DNA from: Bacteroidota bacterium
GTDB lineage: Bacteria; Bacteroidota; Bacteroidia; Chitinophagales; Chitinophagaceae
Assembly: GCA_018267725.1 (NCBI GenBank)
Contig: JAFDXY010000020.1
Location: 1 to 64,000, forward strand
Length of the DNA: 64,000 bases
Reading direction: 5' to 3'
Shown: positions 33,296 through 42,594 of the stretch, in pieces
How positions within the stretch are numbered: position 1 is the stretch's first letter
Layout: every line of letters begins with the position of its first letter
Notes under the pieces: model-generated
Seen by the model: only the letters and a program-made list of their open reading frames with translations
What the model was told of the DNA's origin: nothing
Database searches by the model: none
Translations under genes and position numbers: made by a program

Positions 33296-33683
33296 TAAAA
33301 AAACTATTTCAATTTTATTGTTGCTGTTTTTTGCTTCTATAAAAATTAATGCACAAACAAAATCTAACTTGCAATTAAAAGTAGATTCTATTTTGCAACA
33401 TGTATTAAATTTTACAGGAAGTAAAAAAACTATTATAAAAAATAATGGAGATTATAAAACAGATACAATGATAAGTTATGCAACAAGAGAAGCAGCCATA
33501 ACTATACCCGATAGCCCTCTAATTATTATTAATAAAAAATTAGTTGAGTATAAAGTATTAAATAATTATACTTTACAAGATGTAAAAAATATTAATGTTT
33601 TGGCAAGAGATGCATCTATTGCAACCTATGGCCCGCAAGGCTTACACGGTTCTGTTTTAATTACCCTGAATAAAAAAAAGTAA
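33285..33683 (+). CDS. Secreted plug-domain-like small protein
   Basis: 132 residues with a signal peptide ending at KINAQ. The C-terminal half resembles part of a TonB-receptor plug domain: LQDVKNINVLARDASIATYG then PQGLHGSVLITLNKK. No barrel follows, and the frame ends cleanly. The ATG at 33285 lies in the end of the M28 gene. It could be a partner of the peptidase or a stand-alone member of the plug-like family seen in Bacteroidota. The function is unknown. Confidence 0.7.
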   Translation: MGFNKKTISILLLLFFASIKINAQTKSNLQLKVDSILQHVLNFTGSKKTIIKNNGDYKTDTMISYATREAAITIPDSPLIIINKKLVEYKVLNNYTLQDVKNINVLARDASIATYGPQGLHGSVLITLNKKK

Positions 33684-33813
33684 CAAACTTTCTGCATATT
33701 TACTACTGCAACATTAGCTTTTATTTATTTAACATTTTATATGTTGGATTGTATAAAATGTTCACACAATTTGCAGCCTTTCTCAAAATAATTTTACCTG
33801 CATTCATATTAGC

Positions 33814-36150
33814 ATGAACATACATAAAAAAACAACTACATTATTTCTTTCTCTTTTCATTTTTCAATTAACACTTATTGCACAAAACAAATGGGCAATT
33901 AATGGTGTAGTAAAAGATGCAAAAACGGGCGAACTATTAATTGGTGCTTCAATAAAAATTGAAGGCGTAAATAATGGTACAGTTAGCAATAGCTATGGTT
34001 TTTATTCACTTACTGTAAAAGAAGGGAAGCATAATTTAATAGTAAATTTTCAAGGCTATCAACTTTATTCGAAAAGTATAAATGTAATTACAAATACACA
34101 ATTAGATATTACATTAAATCCTCAATCAACCAATTTAGCCGAAGTAACGGTTACAACAAAAAAGAAAAATGATAATATAACCAAACCACAAATGGGTGTT
34201 GAGAAATTAAACATTAATCAAATTAATCAGTTACCTGTTTTGTTTGGTGAAAGAGATATTTTAAAATCAATTCAATTATTGCCGGGTATAAAATCTGCTG
34301 GAGAAGGTAATAGCGGTTTTTATGTACGTGGCGGTAGCAGCGATCAAAATTTAATATTGTTAGATGAAGCACCCGTGTATAACGCATCGCACTTATTAGG
34401 ATTTTTTTCAACATTTAATTCTGATGCTATTAAAGATGTAAGTGTTTATAAAGGAACTATGCCTGCACAATATGGTGGAAGATTATCATCGGTTGAAGAT
34501 GTAAAAATGAAAGATGGAAATAATAAAGATTATGATGTAAGCGGCGGCATTGGTTTAATTGCTTCGCGTTTAAATGTTGAAGGCCCCATTGTAAAAGATA
34601 AAGGTTCTTTTATGGTAAGTGGAAGAAGAACGTATGCAGATTTGTTTTTAAAATTATCTAAAGACACAACCATTAAAAACAACAAATTATATTTTTATGA
34701 TTTGAATGTAAAAGCCAATTATGCTTTAGGTAAAAAAGACAAATTATTTTTGTCAGGATATTTTGGTAGAGATGTATTGGGCTTTGGGCAAACATTTAAT
34801 ACCGATTGGGGAAATACAACGGCTACTTTGCGTTGGAACCATGTTGTTAGTAATCGTTTGTTTTCTAACACTTCATTTATTTACAGCAATTTTCAATACA
34901 ATATAAATATTAAAGCAGGGCAAGATAATTTGCATATTAATTCTCAAATTGAAGATGTTAATCTTAAACAAGATTTTGATTTATTCATTAACAATAATAA
35001 TAAATTAAAGTTTGGTGCAAATATTATTCATCACGAAGTATCGCCGGGCAAAATAACTTCCGATAATGTGGGTTTTAAAAGTAATTACACTCAAAACAAA
35101 TCTTCTTGGGAAAGTGCAGCATATATTTCTCACGAAGTAGCAGCAACCAATAAATTAAATATTATTTATGGTTTACGTTTAACCAACTTATCTGTTTGGG
35201 GGCCGGGTAATTTTTATAAATATGATAGTGCAGGAAATACGCTTGACACACTAAAATATACACAGGGTCAATTAGTTGCATCTTATTGGAATATTGAACC
35301 AAGAATATCTGCAAGCTATCAGTTAAACGATGCTGCTTCATTTAAAGCATCTTATACAAGAAACGTTCAAAACTTGCATCTGATAAGCAATTCAACAAGT
35401 GGTTCGCCAACAGATTTATGGCTATCAAGCAGTAATAATTTAAACCCAGAAATAGCAGACCAAATAAGTGCAGGCTATTTTAAAAATTTAAAAAATAATG
35501 AATATGAATTTTCTGCTGAAATATATTATAAATGGATGCAAAACCAAATAGACTACAAAAGCGGAGCACAACTTAGAGCAAATGATAATGTTGAAAGTCA
35601 ACTTTTATTAAATGGAATTGGAAGAGCTTATGGAATAGAATTATTAGTGAGAAAGAAAACAGGAAAACTTACGGGATGGATTGGTTACACTTTATCAAGA
35701 ACAGAAAGAAAATTTGATGGAATTGATAACGGAAAATGGTTTGCTGCAAGGCAAGATAGAACACATGATTTAGCAATTGTAGCTATTTATAAATTAAATG
35801 AAAGATGGACTTTATCAAGCAACTTTATTTATTACACAGGTAGTGCCGTAACATTTCCTTCAGGAAAATATCAAGTAAATAACCAAACTGTTTTTCTTTA
35901 TACAGAACGCAACGGATACAGAATGCCTGCGTATAACAGATTAGATTTTGCAGCAACTTACGAAAACAAAAAAAATAAAACTCGTAAATACCAAAGCAGC
36001 TGGACGTTTGGACTTTACAATGTTTACGGAAGAGAAAATGCTTATACTATTGTTTTTAAAGATGACCCCAATAATCCTAATAAAACCGTTGCAGAGCAAA
36101 CATCTTTATTTCGTTTTGTACCCAGTGTAACTTGGAATTTTAAATTTTAA
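33814..36150 (+). CDS. TonB-dependent receptor paired with DUF4249 protein
   Basis: 778-residue outer-membrane receptor. A signal peptide ends near LIAQ. The carboxypeptidase-regulatory-like domain (about 27-110) has INGVVKDAKTGELLIGASIK; the plug (about 120-230) has SIQLLPGIKSAGEGNSGFYV and FFSTFNSDAIKDVSVYKGTM. The rest is beta-barrel, ending with aromatic residues (WNFKF). A DUF4249 lipoprotein gene follows after 10 bases, a pairing frequent in Bacteroidota and probably a functional complex. The ligand is unknown. Confidence 0.92.
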   Translation: MNIHKKTTTLFLSLFIFQLTLIAQNKWAINGVVKDAKTGELLIGASIKIEGVNNGTVSNSYGFYSLTVKEGKHNLIVNFQGYQLYSKSINVITNTQLDITLNPQSTNLAEVTVTTKKKNDNITKPQMGVEKLNINQINQLPVLFGERDILKSIQLLPGIKSAGEGNSGFYVRGGSSDQNLILLDEAPVYNASHLLGFFSTFNSDAIKDVSVYKGTMPAQYGGRLSSVEDVKMKDGNNKDYDVSGGIGLIASRLNVEGPIVKDKGSFMVSGRRTYADLFLKLSKDTTIKNNKLYFYDLNVKANYALGKKDKLFLSGYFGRDVLGFGQTFNTDWGNTTATLRWNHVVSNRLFSNTSFIYSNFQYNINIKAGQDNLHINSQIEDVNLKQDFDLFINNNNKLKFGANIIHHEVSPGKITSDNVGFKSNYTQNKSSWESAAYISHEVAATNKLNIIYGLRLTNLSVWGPGNFYKYDSAGNTLDTLKYTQGQLVASYWNIEPRISASYQLNDAASFKASYTRNVQNLHLISNSTSGSPTDLWLSSSNNLNPEIADQISAGYFKNLKNNEYEFSAEIYYKWMQNQIDYKSGAQLRANDNVESQLLLNGIGRAYGIELLVRKKTGKLTGWIGYTLSRTERKFDGIDNGKWFAARQDRTHDLAIVAIYKLNERWTLSSNFIYYTGSAVTFPSGKYQVNNQTVFLYTERNGYRMPAYNRLDFAATYENKKNKTRKYQSSWTFGLYNVYGRENAYTIVFKDDPNNPNKTVAEQTSLFRFVPSVTWNFKF

Positions 36151-36160
36151 TTAGAAAGGA

Positions 36161-36949
36161 ATGAAAAAATATTTTTATATATTATCATCAACATTTATTT
36201 TAATTTCTTGTAAAAAAATAATTAATGTTGATTTGAATAATGCCCCTGCACAAATAGTTATTGAAGGTATTGTAAATAATGTAAATAATGCAACGGTAAC
36301 TATTTCAAAATCTGTTTCCGTAAGTAGCAGCAATACTTATCCTGCTGTTTCAAATGCAACCGTAACTGTAAAAGATAATTTAGGAAATAGTTTTGTTTTA
36401 TCTGAGTTGCCTTCTGTAAAAGGAACTTATACAAGCAATTTAATTGGTGTTGCTGGTAGAACTTATACTTTAACAGTTGTTGCAGATGGCAATACTTATA
36501 CAGCAACAAGTACAATGCCTGCGGTAGTTAATTTAGATTCTTTACAACCCGATCAAATTACATTTGGCAATAAAAATTTAAAAGTAATTGTACCTATTTA
36601 TACAGACCCTCCGGGTTTAGGTAATTGCTATCAATTTATAGAAATGATTAATAGTAGATATGTTAAAAATGTATATGTATGGAATGATAATGTGAATGAT
36701 GGCGGTGTAAATACAAGAAGATTAATTTACTCTGACCCCAACAATGATTCGTTAAACATTAAAAAAGGAGATATTGTAAGTGTTGAAATGCGATGTATAG
36801 ATAAATATGTGTACAGATATATGGTTGGTTTAACAGATTTAAATGGCAACCAAACAACACCTACAAACCCTGCAAGTAATATTAGTGGCGGAGCATTAGG
36901 TTATTTTAGTGCACATACATCACAAACAAAAAAAATTACAATGCCTTAA
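36161..36949 (+). CDS. DUF4249 lipoprotein
   Basis: 262 residues. The lipobox STFILISC gives a lipidated Cys. The body is beta-rich with the family start INVDLNNAPAQIVIEGIVNN and a carboxypeptidase-like fold. The family usually sits after a TonB-dependent receptor, as here. It is probably a surface or periplasmic accessory to the receptor (inference). It converges on the methyltransferase gene with a 4-base overlap. Confidence 0.88.
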   Translation: MKKYFYILSSTFILISCKKIINVDLNNAPAQIVIEGIVNNVNNATVTISKSVSVSSSNTYPAVSNATVTVKDNLGNSFVLSELPSVKGTYTSNLIGVAGRTYTLTVVADGNTYTATSTMPAVVNLDSLQPDQITFGNKNLKVIVPIYTDPPGLGNCYQFIEMINSRYVKNVYVWNDNVNDGGVNTRRLIYSDPNNDSLNIKKGDIVSVEMRCIDKYVYRYMVGLTDLNGNQTTPTNPASNISGGALGYFSAHTSQTKKITMP

Positions 36950-37653
36950 GTTGCATGTATTAAAAAAACAGCTAATTGTTTATGAATATCTGTAGTGTTT
37001 TGTTTCCATTGTGCAATGGTTTTGGTAATAATACTTTCTGTTGAAGCAGTTATGTTTACTGCAATACAAAGTTTTGTTTTGCTTTTACAACTTTCAATTA
37101 AATCTTTAATAAGTTGATTATTTCTGTAAGGTGTTTCTATAAAAATTTGTGTGCAATTTTTTTTGAAAGATTCTTGTTCTAATTCTTTTATTTTCTTTTT
37201 TCTTTCTACAGAATCTATAGGTAAATAACCATTAAATATAAATTGTTGTCCGTTCATACCGCTTGCCATTAATGCAAGTAAAATTGAGTTGGGACCAACC
37301 AATGGTTTTACAACAGCGTTTATTTTTTGTGCAGCAGCTACTAAAATTTGTCCGGGGTCTGCAATAGCGGGGCAACCAGCTTCACTAATAATACCAATAT
37401 TTTTTCCTTCTTTTAAAAGCTTTATAAATTCATGTTGAACTGTTTCTTCTGCTTTGTGAATAGTGTACCACTGATAATCATCAATTACTATTTCTTTCCA
37501 AATTTTTTTTAAAAATCTTCTTGCAGTTTTTTCATTTTCTACAAAAAAAACAGAACAATTTTTTACTGCATATAATACATAAGCAGGAATGGTTTGCAAA
37601 GCATCTTCATGCAAAACAGTTGGTATTAAATAAACGTTTCCAATACTACTCAT
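36946..37653 (-). CDS. RsmI-like tetrapyrrole-fold methyltransferase
   Basis: 235 residues of the SAM-dependent tetrapyrrole methylase fold: GNVYLIPTVLHEDALQTIPA, IGIISEAGCPAIADPGQILV, VGPNSILLALMASG and IFIETPYRNNQLIKDLIESC. It resembles RsmI, which methylates C1402 of 16S rRNA, but is the shorter Bacteroidota branch whose target is not established. It is translationally coupled with the upstream EI24 gene (ATGA overlap at 37650-37653). Confidence 0.85.
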   Translation of the reverse strand: MSSIGNVYLIPTVLHEDALQTIPAYVLYAVKNCSVFFVENEKTARRFLKKIWKEIVIDDYQWYTIHKAEETVQHEFIKLLKEGKNIGIISEAGCPAIADPGQILVAAAQKINAVVKPLVGPNSILLALMASGMNGQQFIFNGYLPIDSVERKKKIKELEQESFKKNCTQIFIETPYRNNQLIKDLIESCKSKTKLCIAVNITASTESIITKTIAQWKQNTTDIHKQLAVFLIHAT

Positions 37654-38420
37654 GCTATTGAATTATTTTCTTCTTTTAACGGATACATGCTTAGCGTTGC
37701 GGCAACTACTGCATAAGCCGGAGCCAGCACCCAGCCTACAATTGGCACTATATGCATTAAGTAAAAAACTACACCGTTACCAATAGCAAGGCCTTTATGG
37801 TTGCTAATAAAATAAATACTTTCTGCCGAAGTTTTTTTATGCCGATACATACTGTAATCTAACATTGAAAAACCATAATAATAACATTCAACTATTACTG
37901 CTAATATTGGTGTTGCCCAACCAATTAAAGGTATAAGACTTAATATTAAAATTCCGATAGAATAAACTGTTTGCCATAATGCATTACGCAAAGCAATTTT
38001 TATTCCTCTTATAATATTATTAAATAATTCTTTAAAACTAAAAGGTAAATCGTAACCTTCAATAATAGCTTCCGTTTTTTCACTTAAGTATGCAAAAATG
38101 GGCGAGCCAACTATTAATGAAAAATATTTGAATAGTGAAAAGTAAAACAACACGGTCATTATCCAAACCATTATAGTTCCTAACGTAATTAAGAAACCTA
38201 AAAAACTTTCTTTTAATTTTTGTAAAGAACTTTCTAAAAAATGTTTATTTACATATTCAAAAAAATTGTTAGCTGTATGCACAAAAAAATACATTCCAAC
38301 AAAAAATAAAATGGCGTAAATAATACCCGGAATAATAATCCACTTCCACAGGTTATGTTTTTTTATAAATCTGTGTGCTTTAAAATAAGCTTGTACCGAT
38401 ATAATAATTTCTTTTAGCAA
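37650..38420 (-). CDS. EI24-domain (CysZ-like) membrane protein
   Basis: 256-residue integral membrane protein of the EI24/CysZ group with four or more hydrophobic segments (WIIIPGIIYAILFFVGMYFF, LGFLITLGTIMVWIMTVLF, ILILSLIPLIGWATPILAVI, HIVPIVGWVLAPAYAVVAA). CysZ members transport sulfate, but this branch is uncharacterised. The start appears to be TTG; no in-frame ATG lies upstream. It overlaps the methyltransferase start by 4 bases. Confidence 0.78.
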   Translation of the reverse strand: MLKEIIISVQAYFKAHRFIKKHNLWKWIIIPGIIYAILFFVGMYFFVHTANNFFEYVNKHFLESSLQKLKESFLGFLITLGTIMVWIMTVLFYFSLFKYFSLIVGSPIFAYLSEKTEAIIEGYDLPFSFKELFNNIIRGIKIALRNALWQTVYSIGILILSLIPLIGWATPILAVIVECYYYGFSMLDYSMYRHKKTSAESIYFISNHKGLAIGNGVVFYLMHIVPIVGWVLAPAYAVVAATLSMYPLKEENNSIA

Positions 38421-38581
38421 CTACGAGGGTATTTAGTTTTGCGAATGTAGTTTATTAAAAACTAAGTTGTATTTAATATCAATAGCATTAACACTTTAAA
38501 CTTTTTATTTAAGAGTTGGAGAAAATAATTTTCTTCTATTATTTAGCTTAACTTGTTTATCATTTTATTAAAATTTTTTTT

Positions 38582-39007
38582 ATGCAAACTTGGATTATGT
38601 ACGCTATTCTATCTATGATATTTGCAGGCATTACATCTATTTTAGCTAAGTATGGCTTACAAAATGTAAGTGCAGATTTAGGACTTGGCATTCGTACAGC
38701 AACCATATTTTTTATTATTACTGCTATTAATTTAATTGGTTCTAAATACAAAGCTGTTGTGGCTTTAACTACTAAAGAAACATTGTTGTTAATTGCATCG
38801 GGCATTGCTACTACATTAAGTTGGTTGTTTTATTATAGAGCAATGAAAGATGGTTTGGTAAGTTATGTTGCAGCTATTGATAAATGCAGTATTGTAATTA
38901 CTTTATTATTATCTTTTATTTTATTGAAAGAACCATTAACACCAAAAATTTTATTGGGAGGAGGATTAATTTTTGCAGGAACTATTGTATTAATTTGGAA
39001 ATGGTAA
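38582..39007 (+). CDS. EamA-family half-size transporter
   Basis: 141 residues with about five hydrophobic segments and the single EamA repeat layout: ILSMIFAGITSILAKYGLQN, TLSWLFYYRAMKDGLVSYVA, SFILLKEPLTPKILLGGGLI. This half-size form of the drug/metabolite transporter family probably functions as a dimer. The substrate is unknown. It is a stand-alone gene. Confidence 0.82.
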   Translation: MQTWIMYAILSMIFAGITSILAKYGLQNVSADLGLGIRTATIFFIITAINLIGSKYKAVVALTTKETLLLIASGIATTLSWLFYYRAMKDGLVSYVAAIDKCSIVITLLLSFILLKEPLTPKILLGGGLIFAGTIVLIWKW

Positions 39008-39032
39008 CTATAAAATATTACTATTATTTTTT

Positions 39033-40034
39033 CTAAAACTTAGGGCAATTAATTGGTTTATCTGTTGATGGTCTGCGAACATATATTAAAGAAATTTCTA
39101 TACCACCAACTCCTTCAGAAGCAGTTTTTAAAGAAGATGTATTTATATCGTAAGTAGCACCTAATCTAAAATCTCCAAACTCTAAACCCATATACGGAAA
39201 AAAGGCATCGTTAAAACGCATCCATGCACCTGTATATAAACTTACAGGTTTTTCAGCATCGGGGTTGGCAACAAATTGTACGGCACCACCCAATACGGTT
39301 TCATTGGTTCCGCCCTGAAAACTTTGTAAGGCACTTAAATGCAAAGTACTTCTATCACCCAACGGAAAATATGTTCCTGCGTGTATGGTTGCTCTGGGGT
39401 TTAATTGATAAGTAGCTCCTGTAAAACTTTGTGTGGGTCTGTTAATATGATATAGGCTTACACCAAAATAAAAATTATTTCTATCACTTGTACTTCCGTT
39501 GTATAAAATACCTGCATTAACATCAATATATTTTGTTTGTAAGGTTGAATTATTAAATACTTCATTAGTAATACCGGTAAAACCCGAAGTAGTTAATTGA
39601 TCTGCAAAATTTAATTTAGAAGTTGTAATAAACATATTAGAATAACTAATTTGTACACCCACTCCTAATTGATGATAACCTTCTTCATCTAACCCTTTAT
39701 GATAAGCTGTTGATGCAGTAAAATAATTATAGTTTACAGCACCGTTGGCACTTTTATCGTTATAAGCAATAAAACCTAAACCCCAAGTATCATTACTTGC
39801 AATTTTATTTTGCATGATGTGAAAATCTGCCGATAAAGTACTTGTTGTAAAAGCATTATTAATGGTTGGCCATTGATTGCGATAGTTGCCTGCAATACGA
39901 TAGCTTCCATCAAACTTGCCAGTAAAGGCTGGGTTTAATGTAAGTGGTGATGAAAAAAATTGCGAGAAATGGGGGTCTTGTGCAATTAAATTTTCACTAC
40001 AAATAAGTAAACAAATAAAAAGTAATTTCTTCAT
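39033..40034 (-). CDS. PorP/SprF-like type IX secretion membrane protein
   Basis: 333 residues. A signal peptide ends at NLIAQ and the mature start DPHFSQFFSSPLTLNPAFTG is the PorP/SprF signature. An outer-membrane beta-barrel of about 300 residues follows (GSYRIAGNYRNQWPTINNAF; FGVSLYHINRPTQSF). In the family it tethers substrates of type IX secretion or gliding adhesins. The usual large adhesin partner is not beside it. The ATG at 40034 starts the signal peptide; a TTG seven codons earlier is ignored. Confidence 0.9.
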   Translation of the reverse strand: MKKLLFICLLICSENLIAQDPHFSQFFSSPLTLNPAFTGKFDGSYRIAGNYRNQWPTINNAFTTSTLSADFHIMQNKIASNDTWGLGFIAYNDKSANGAVNYNYFTASTAYHKGLDEEGYHQLGVGVQISYSNMFITTSKLNFADQLTTSGFTGITNEVFNNSTLQTKYIDVNAGILYNGSTSDRNNFYFGVSLYHINRPTQSFTGATYQLNPRATIHAGTYFPLGDRSTLHLSALQSFQGGTNETVLGGAVQFVANPDAEKPVSLYTGAWMRFNDAFFPYMGLEFGDFRLGATYDINTSSLKTASEGVGGIEISLIYVRRPSTDKPINCPKF

Positions 40035-40128
40035 TAACACAATAAGGGCACTCAAAATAAAGAAATGCTGTTATTAAATGTTGTTTAGTTAAAATATTTT
40101 AACAACAAAATGGAGAGTAGATGATTTT

Positions 40129-40782
40129 TTACGATTGCATTTTGGTACCAAATGCTAAATCTCCTGCATCACCCAAACCCGGTACTATATAACCTTTGGC
40201 AGTTAGTTCTTCATCAATATCTCCACACCAAATTTTAATATCATTACCACATTCTCTTTGCACAAATTCAATACCTATTGTTGCTGCAATGGCACAAACA
40301 AAATGAATTTCGGCTGGTGTGTTTTCTTGTTTTAAATAATTAATTGTTTTTACTAACGATGCTCCTGTTGCCAACATAGGATCGCTAATAATTACCACTC
40401 TGTTGGTAAGTGATGGGCAACTCATGTATTCTAAATTAATTTCAAAACTTCCATCGTGGTGGTGTTTTCTGTATGCCGAAATAAATGCATTATCTGCTTT
40501 ATCAAAGTAATTCAACATACCATTATGCAACGGAAGTCCTGCTCTTAAAATAGTTGCCAATACAGGTTGTGCTTTTAATGTTTTGCTGTTGTGAATGCCT
40601 AAAGGAGTTTGTGTTTCAATTTCTTGCCATGCTAATTGTTTGCTTATTTCATAAGCGGCAATTTCTCCTATGCGTTCTAAATTTCTACGGAAACGTAATC
40701 GGTCTCCTTGAATATTTACATCTCTTAATTCTGCAACCCAATTGCTTAACAGGCTATGCTGTTTACTTAAATTTACAATCAT
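40129..40782 (-). CDS. upp: Uracil phosphoribosyltransferase
   Basis: 217-residue pyrimidine salvage enzyme making UMP from uracil and PRPP. The PRPP-binding motif is VVIISDPMLATGASLVKTIN; the uracil-binding region is YIVPGLGDAGDLAFGT. RAGLPLHNGMLNYFDKADN is also characteristic. The ATG at 40782 is preferred over an in-frame TTG eight codons earlier. Confidence 0.94.
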   Translation of the reverse strand: MIVNLSKQHSLLSNWVAELRDVNIQGDRLRFRRNLERIGEIAAYEISKQLAWQEIETQTPLGIHNSKTLKAQPVLATILRAGLPLHNGMLNYFDKADNAFISAYRKHHHDGSFEINLEYMSCPSLTNRVVIISDPMLATGASLVKTINYLKQENTPAEIHFVCAIAATIGIEFVQRECGNDIKIWCGDIDEELTAKGYIVPGLGDAGDLAFGTKMQS

Positions 40783-40846
40783 ACACTTGTAAGGTTTATT
40801 TAACACAAACGCTGTAAAGTAACGTTAATTCTTTTACTTTTCACAG

Positions 40847-40854
40847 TACATTTG
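40847..40854 (+). promoter_or_regulatory. Possible -7 element
   Basis: TACATTTG matches TAnnTTTG exactly, 30 bases before the lipoprotein ATG at 40884. No TTG is seen at the right distance upstream. Confidence 0.35.
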
Positions 40855-40883
40855 AGAAACACAATGTTAAACGAGTTTTATTT

Positions 40884-41294
40884 ATGAAAAAATATTACAT
40901 TCTTTTATGGGCAACCTTAATAGTTTTTTCATGTAATAACAAAGAAAAAAAATTTGATGAACATACTTATCAAGAACAAAAAATTTCTTTGGCACAAAGA
41001 GAAAAAGAAAACCCTAAAACCTTTTTTAAATTACAGGGAGATGACCACCGTAATATTTTTGGTAAAACAGTTTATAAAGGCACTATTAAAAACACAGCAT
41101 CTGTTGTTGCTTACAAAGATGTTAGGGTAAAATTATTGTATTATAAAAACGGTAACCTTGTTGCCAACCACGAAGAGTTGTTTGATAACACTATTTCTCC
41201 TAACAATAAATTTGATTTTAAAACTAAATACAAAACACCGCATGGCACAGATAGTGTTGCAGCTTATATTATGAGTGCAAAAGCAGTGCAGTAA
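40884..41294 (+). CDS. Lipoprotein of unknown function
   Basis: 136 residues with a lipobox (LIVFSC). The mature part has a beta-sandwich pattern with VYKGTIKNTASVVAYKDVRV and KTKYKTPHGTDSVAAYI, similar to FxLYD-type domains that occur in envelope proteins. A perfect -7-like TACATTTG lies upstream. No partner is evident. Confidence 0.72.
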   Translation: MKKYYILLWATLIVFSCNNKEKKFDEHTYQEQKISLAQREKENPKTFFKLQGDDHRNIFGKTVYKGTIKNTASVVAYKDVRVKLLYYKNGNLVANHEELFDNTISPNNKFDFKTKYKTPHGTDSVAAYIMSAKAVQ

Positions 41295-41301
41295 ATTTTA
41301 T

Positions 41302-42576
41302 TTATTGAAAATTTACATAACACATTTTAAAACTTGTTGTAATTGGGTTTAATTGTAAACCGTAATTTAAAAGTTGTTTATTTATATTTTCTATGCTTGT
41401 AACATTTAAAGTGAAATCATAAAACTCATCTGAAAATTTTTCAGAAACACTATTTTTAATTGGGCTCTTTATAAAGTCTTCCAAAAAAGATGCTATCTGA
41501 TAAATATTCTTATTTACAATTTCAACAAAACCATTGGTTTCATCGCTTGTACTGCTATGTATAACTCCATATATATCTTCTTTTAAAACATTTTTTTTAC
41601 TATTGAGGCTTTCAAATTTTTTTAATTTATTGCTATCAATACACACTAATTCATAGCCCTGTGTTATTTTATCTTTAACTTGTAAATTAAAATTGTATGA
41701 TTTGGAAAGTGAAGTAAGAATTAAATTAGTATTTGCTTTGCCCGGAACATATAGGTTAATTAAACTACTATCAACTATTGTTGGAGTTTTAAAAAAAATA
41801 TTAACTTTAAAAGCACTTTTTTCTTTATTGTTTACAATTAATCTTGCATTTGAATTAATATTAGTGAGCAAGCCAATAGTGTTGAGTAATTCTCCTCTTT
41901 GAAGAATAAATATATTGTAATCCCCGTTTTTTGTTGAAGTGCCTATTGACGAATTTGATTCTTTAGAAGAATCTTTAGACTTATAAATTAATAGCTGAAA
42001 ATCTGCGTTATTATTAACGCTAATTGCTTGCGAGTTATTTTCGTAAGGTATTTCATTTATAGATGATTTTTTGCTTAGAGGAATATTGTGCATAACACTA
42101 TCTATAATCCCTGTAGTTAATTCAGTTGAAATACCCGACCATATTACTTTATTTTTTTTGTCAATTATTACAGTAAGAGGAATAGAGTTTACATTAAAGG
42201 CATTAAAAGTTTTAGAGCTGTCATCTAATAAATTTTTAGCTTTTAATTCTTTTTTTGTACGAGTAAAAAAGGTAGACACTTTTTCTTTTTTCTCGTCTGA
42301 GATTGATGTAAACACTATTTCATTATTGTTGCTATATTTTGTAATAATGTTATTATAATGTGAAAACCCTGCAATGCAAGGTGCACACCATGTTGCCCAA
42401 AAGTCAATTACAACAACTTTATTTTTAAAAACAGTTGAATTATATTTTTCGTTTAATGCTTCTTTTATAAATAAAAGCGGAGCAGCACTATCTACGGTTG
42501 GCCCATTTGTAGATTGCGAAAATGAAATATTTAAACTAAAAATTACAGAAATAATGAATAAAACTATTTTTTTCAT
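41302..42576 (-). CDS. TlpA-like thioredoxin fused to a DUF3738-like domain
   Basis: 424 residues. A signal peptide ends near ISFSQ. The thioredoxin domain (about 25-170) has the redox motif in IDFWATWCAPCIAGF and cis-Pro region FNVNSIPLTVIIDKKNK. The C-terminal 150 residues (SLSKSYNFNLQVKDKI; GYELVCIDSNKLKKF; FYDFTLNVTSIENINKQLL) resemble the DUF3738 region found after thioredoxin or TonB domains in secreted proteins. It probably has a periplasmic redox role; the extra domain is of unknown function. It lies just downstream of adenine deaminase on the same strand. Confidence 0.8.
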   Translation of the reverse strand: MKKIVLFIISVIFSLNISFSQSTNGPTVDSAAPLLFIKEALNEKYNSTVFKNKVVVIDFWATWCAPCIAGFSHYNNIITKYSNNNEIVFTSISDEKKEKVSTFFTRTKKELKAKNLLDDSSKTFNAFNVNSIPLTVIIDKKNKVIWSGISTELTTGIIDSVMHNIPLSKKSSINEIPYENNSQAISVNNNADFQLLIYKSKDSSKESNSSIGTSTKNGDYNIFILQRGELLNTIGLLTNINSNARLIVNNKEKSAFKVNIFFKTPTIVDSSLINLYVPGKANTNLILTSLSKSYNFNLQVKDKITQGYELVCIDSNKLKKFESLNSKKNVLKEDIYGVIHSSTSDETNGFVEIVNKNIYQIASFLEDFIKSPIKNSVSEKFSDEFYDFTLNVTSIENINKQLLNYGLQLNPITTSFKMCYVNFQ

Positions 42577-42594
42577 GTATGTAATTTATAAAAC

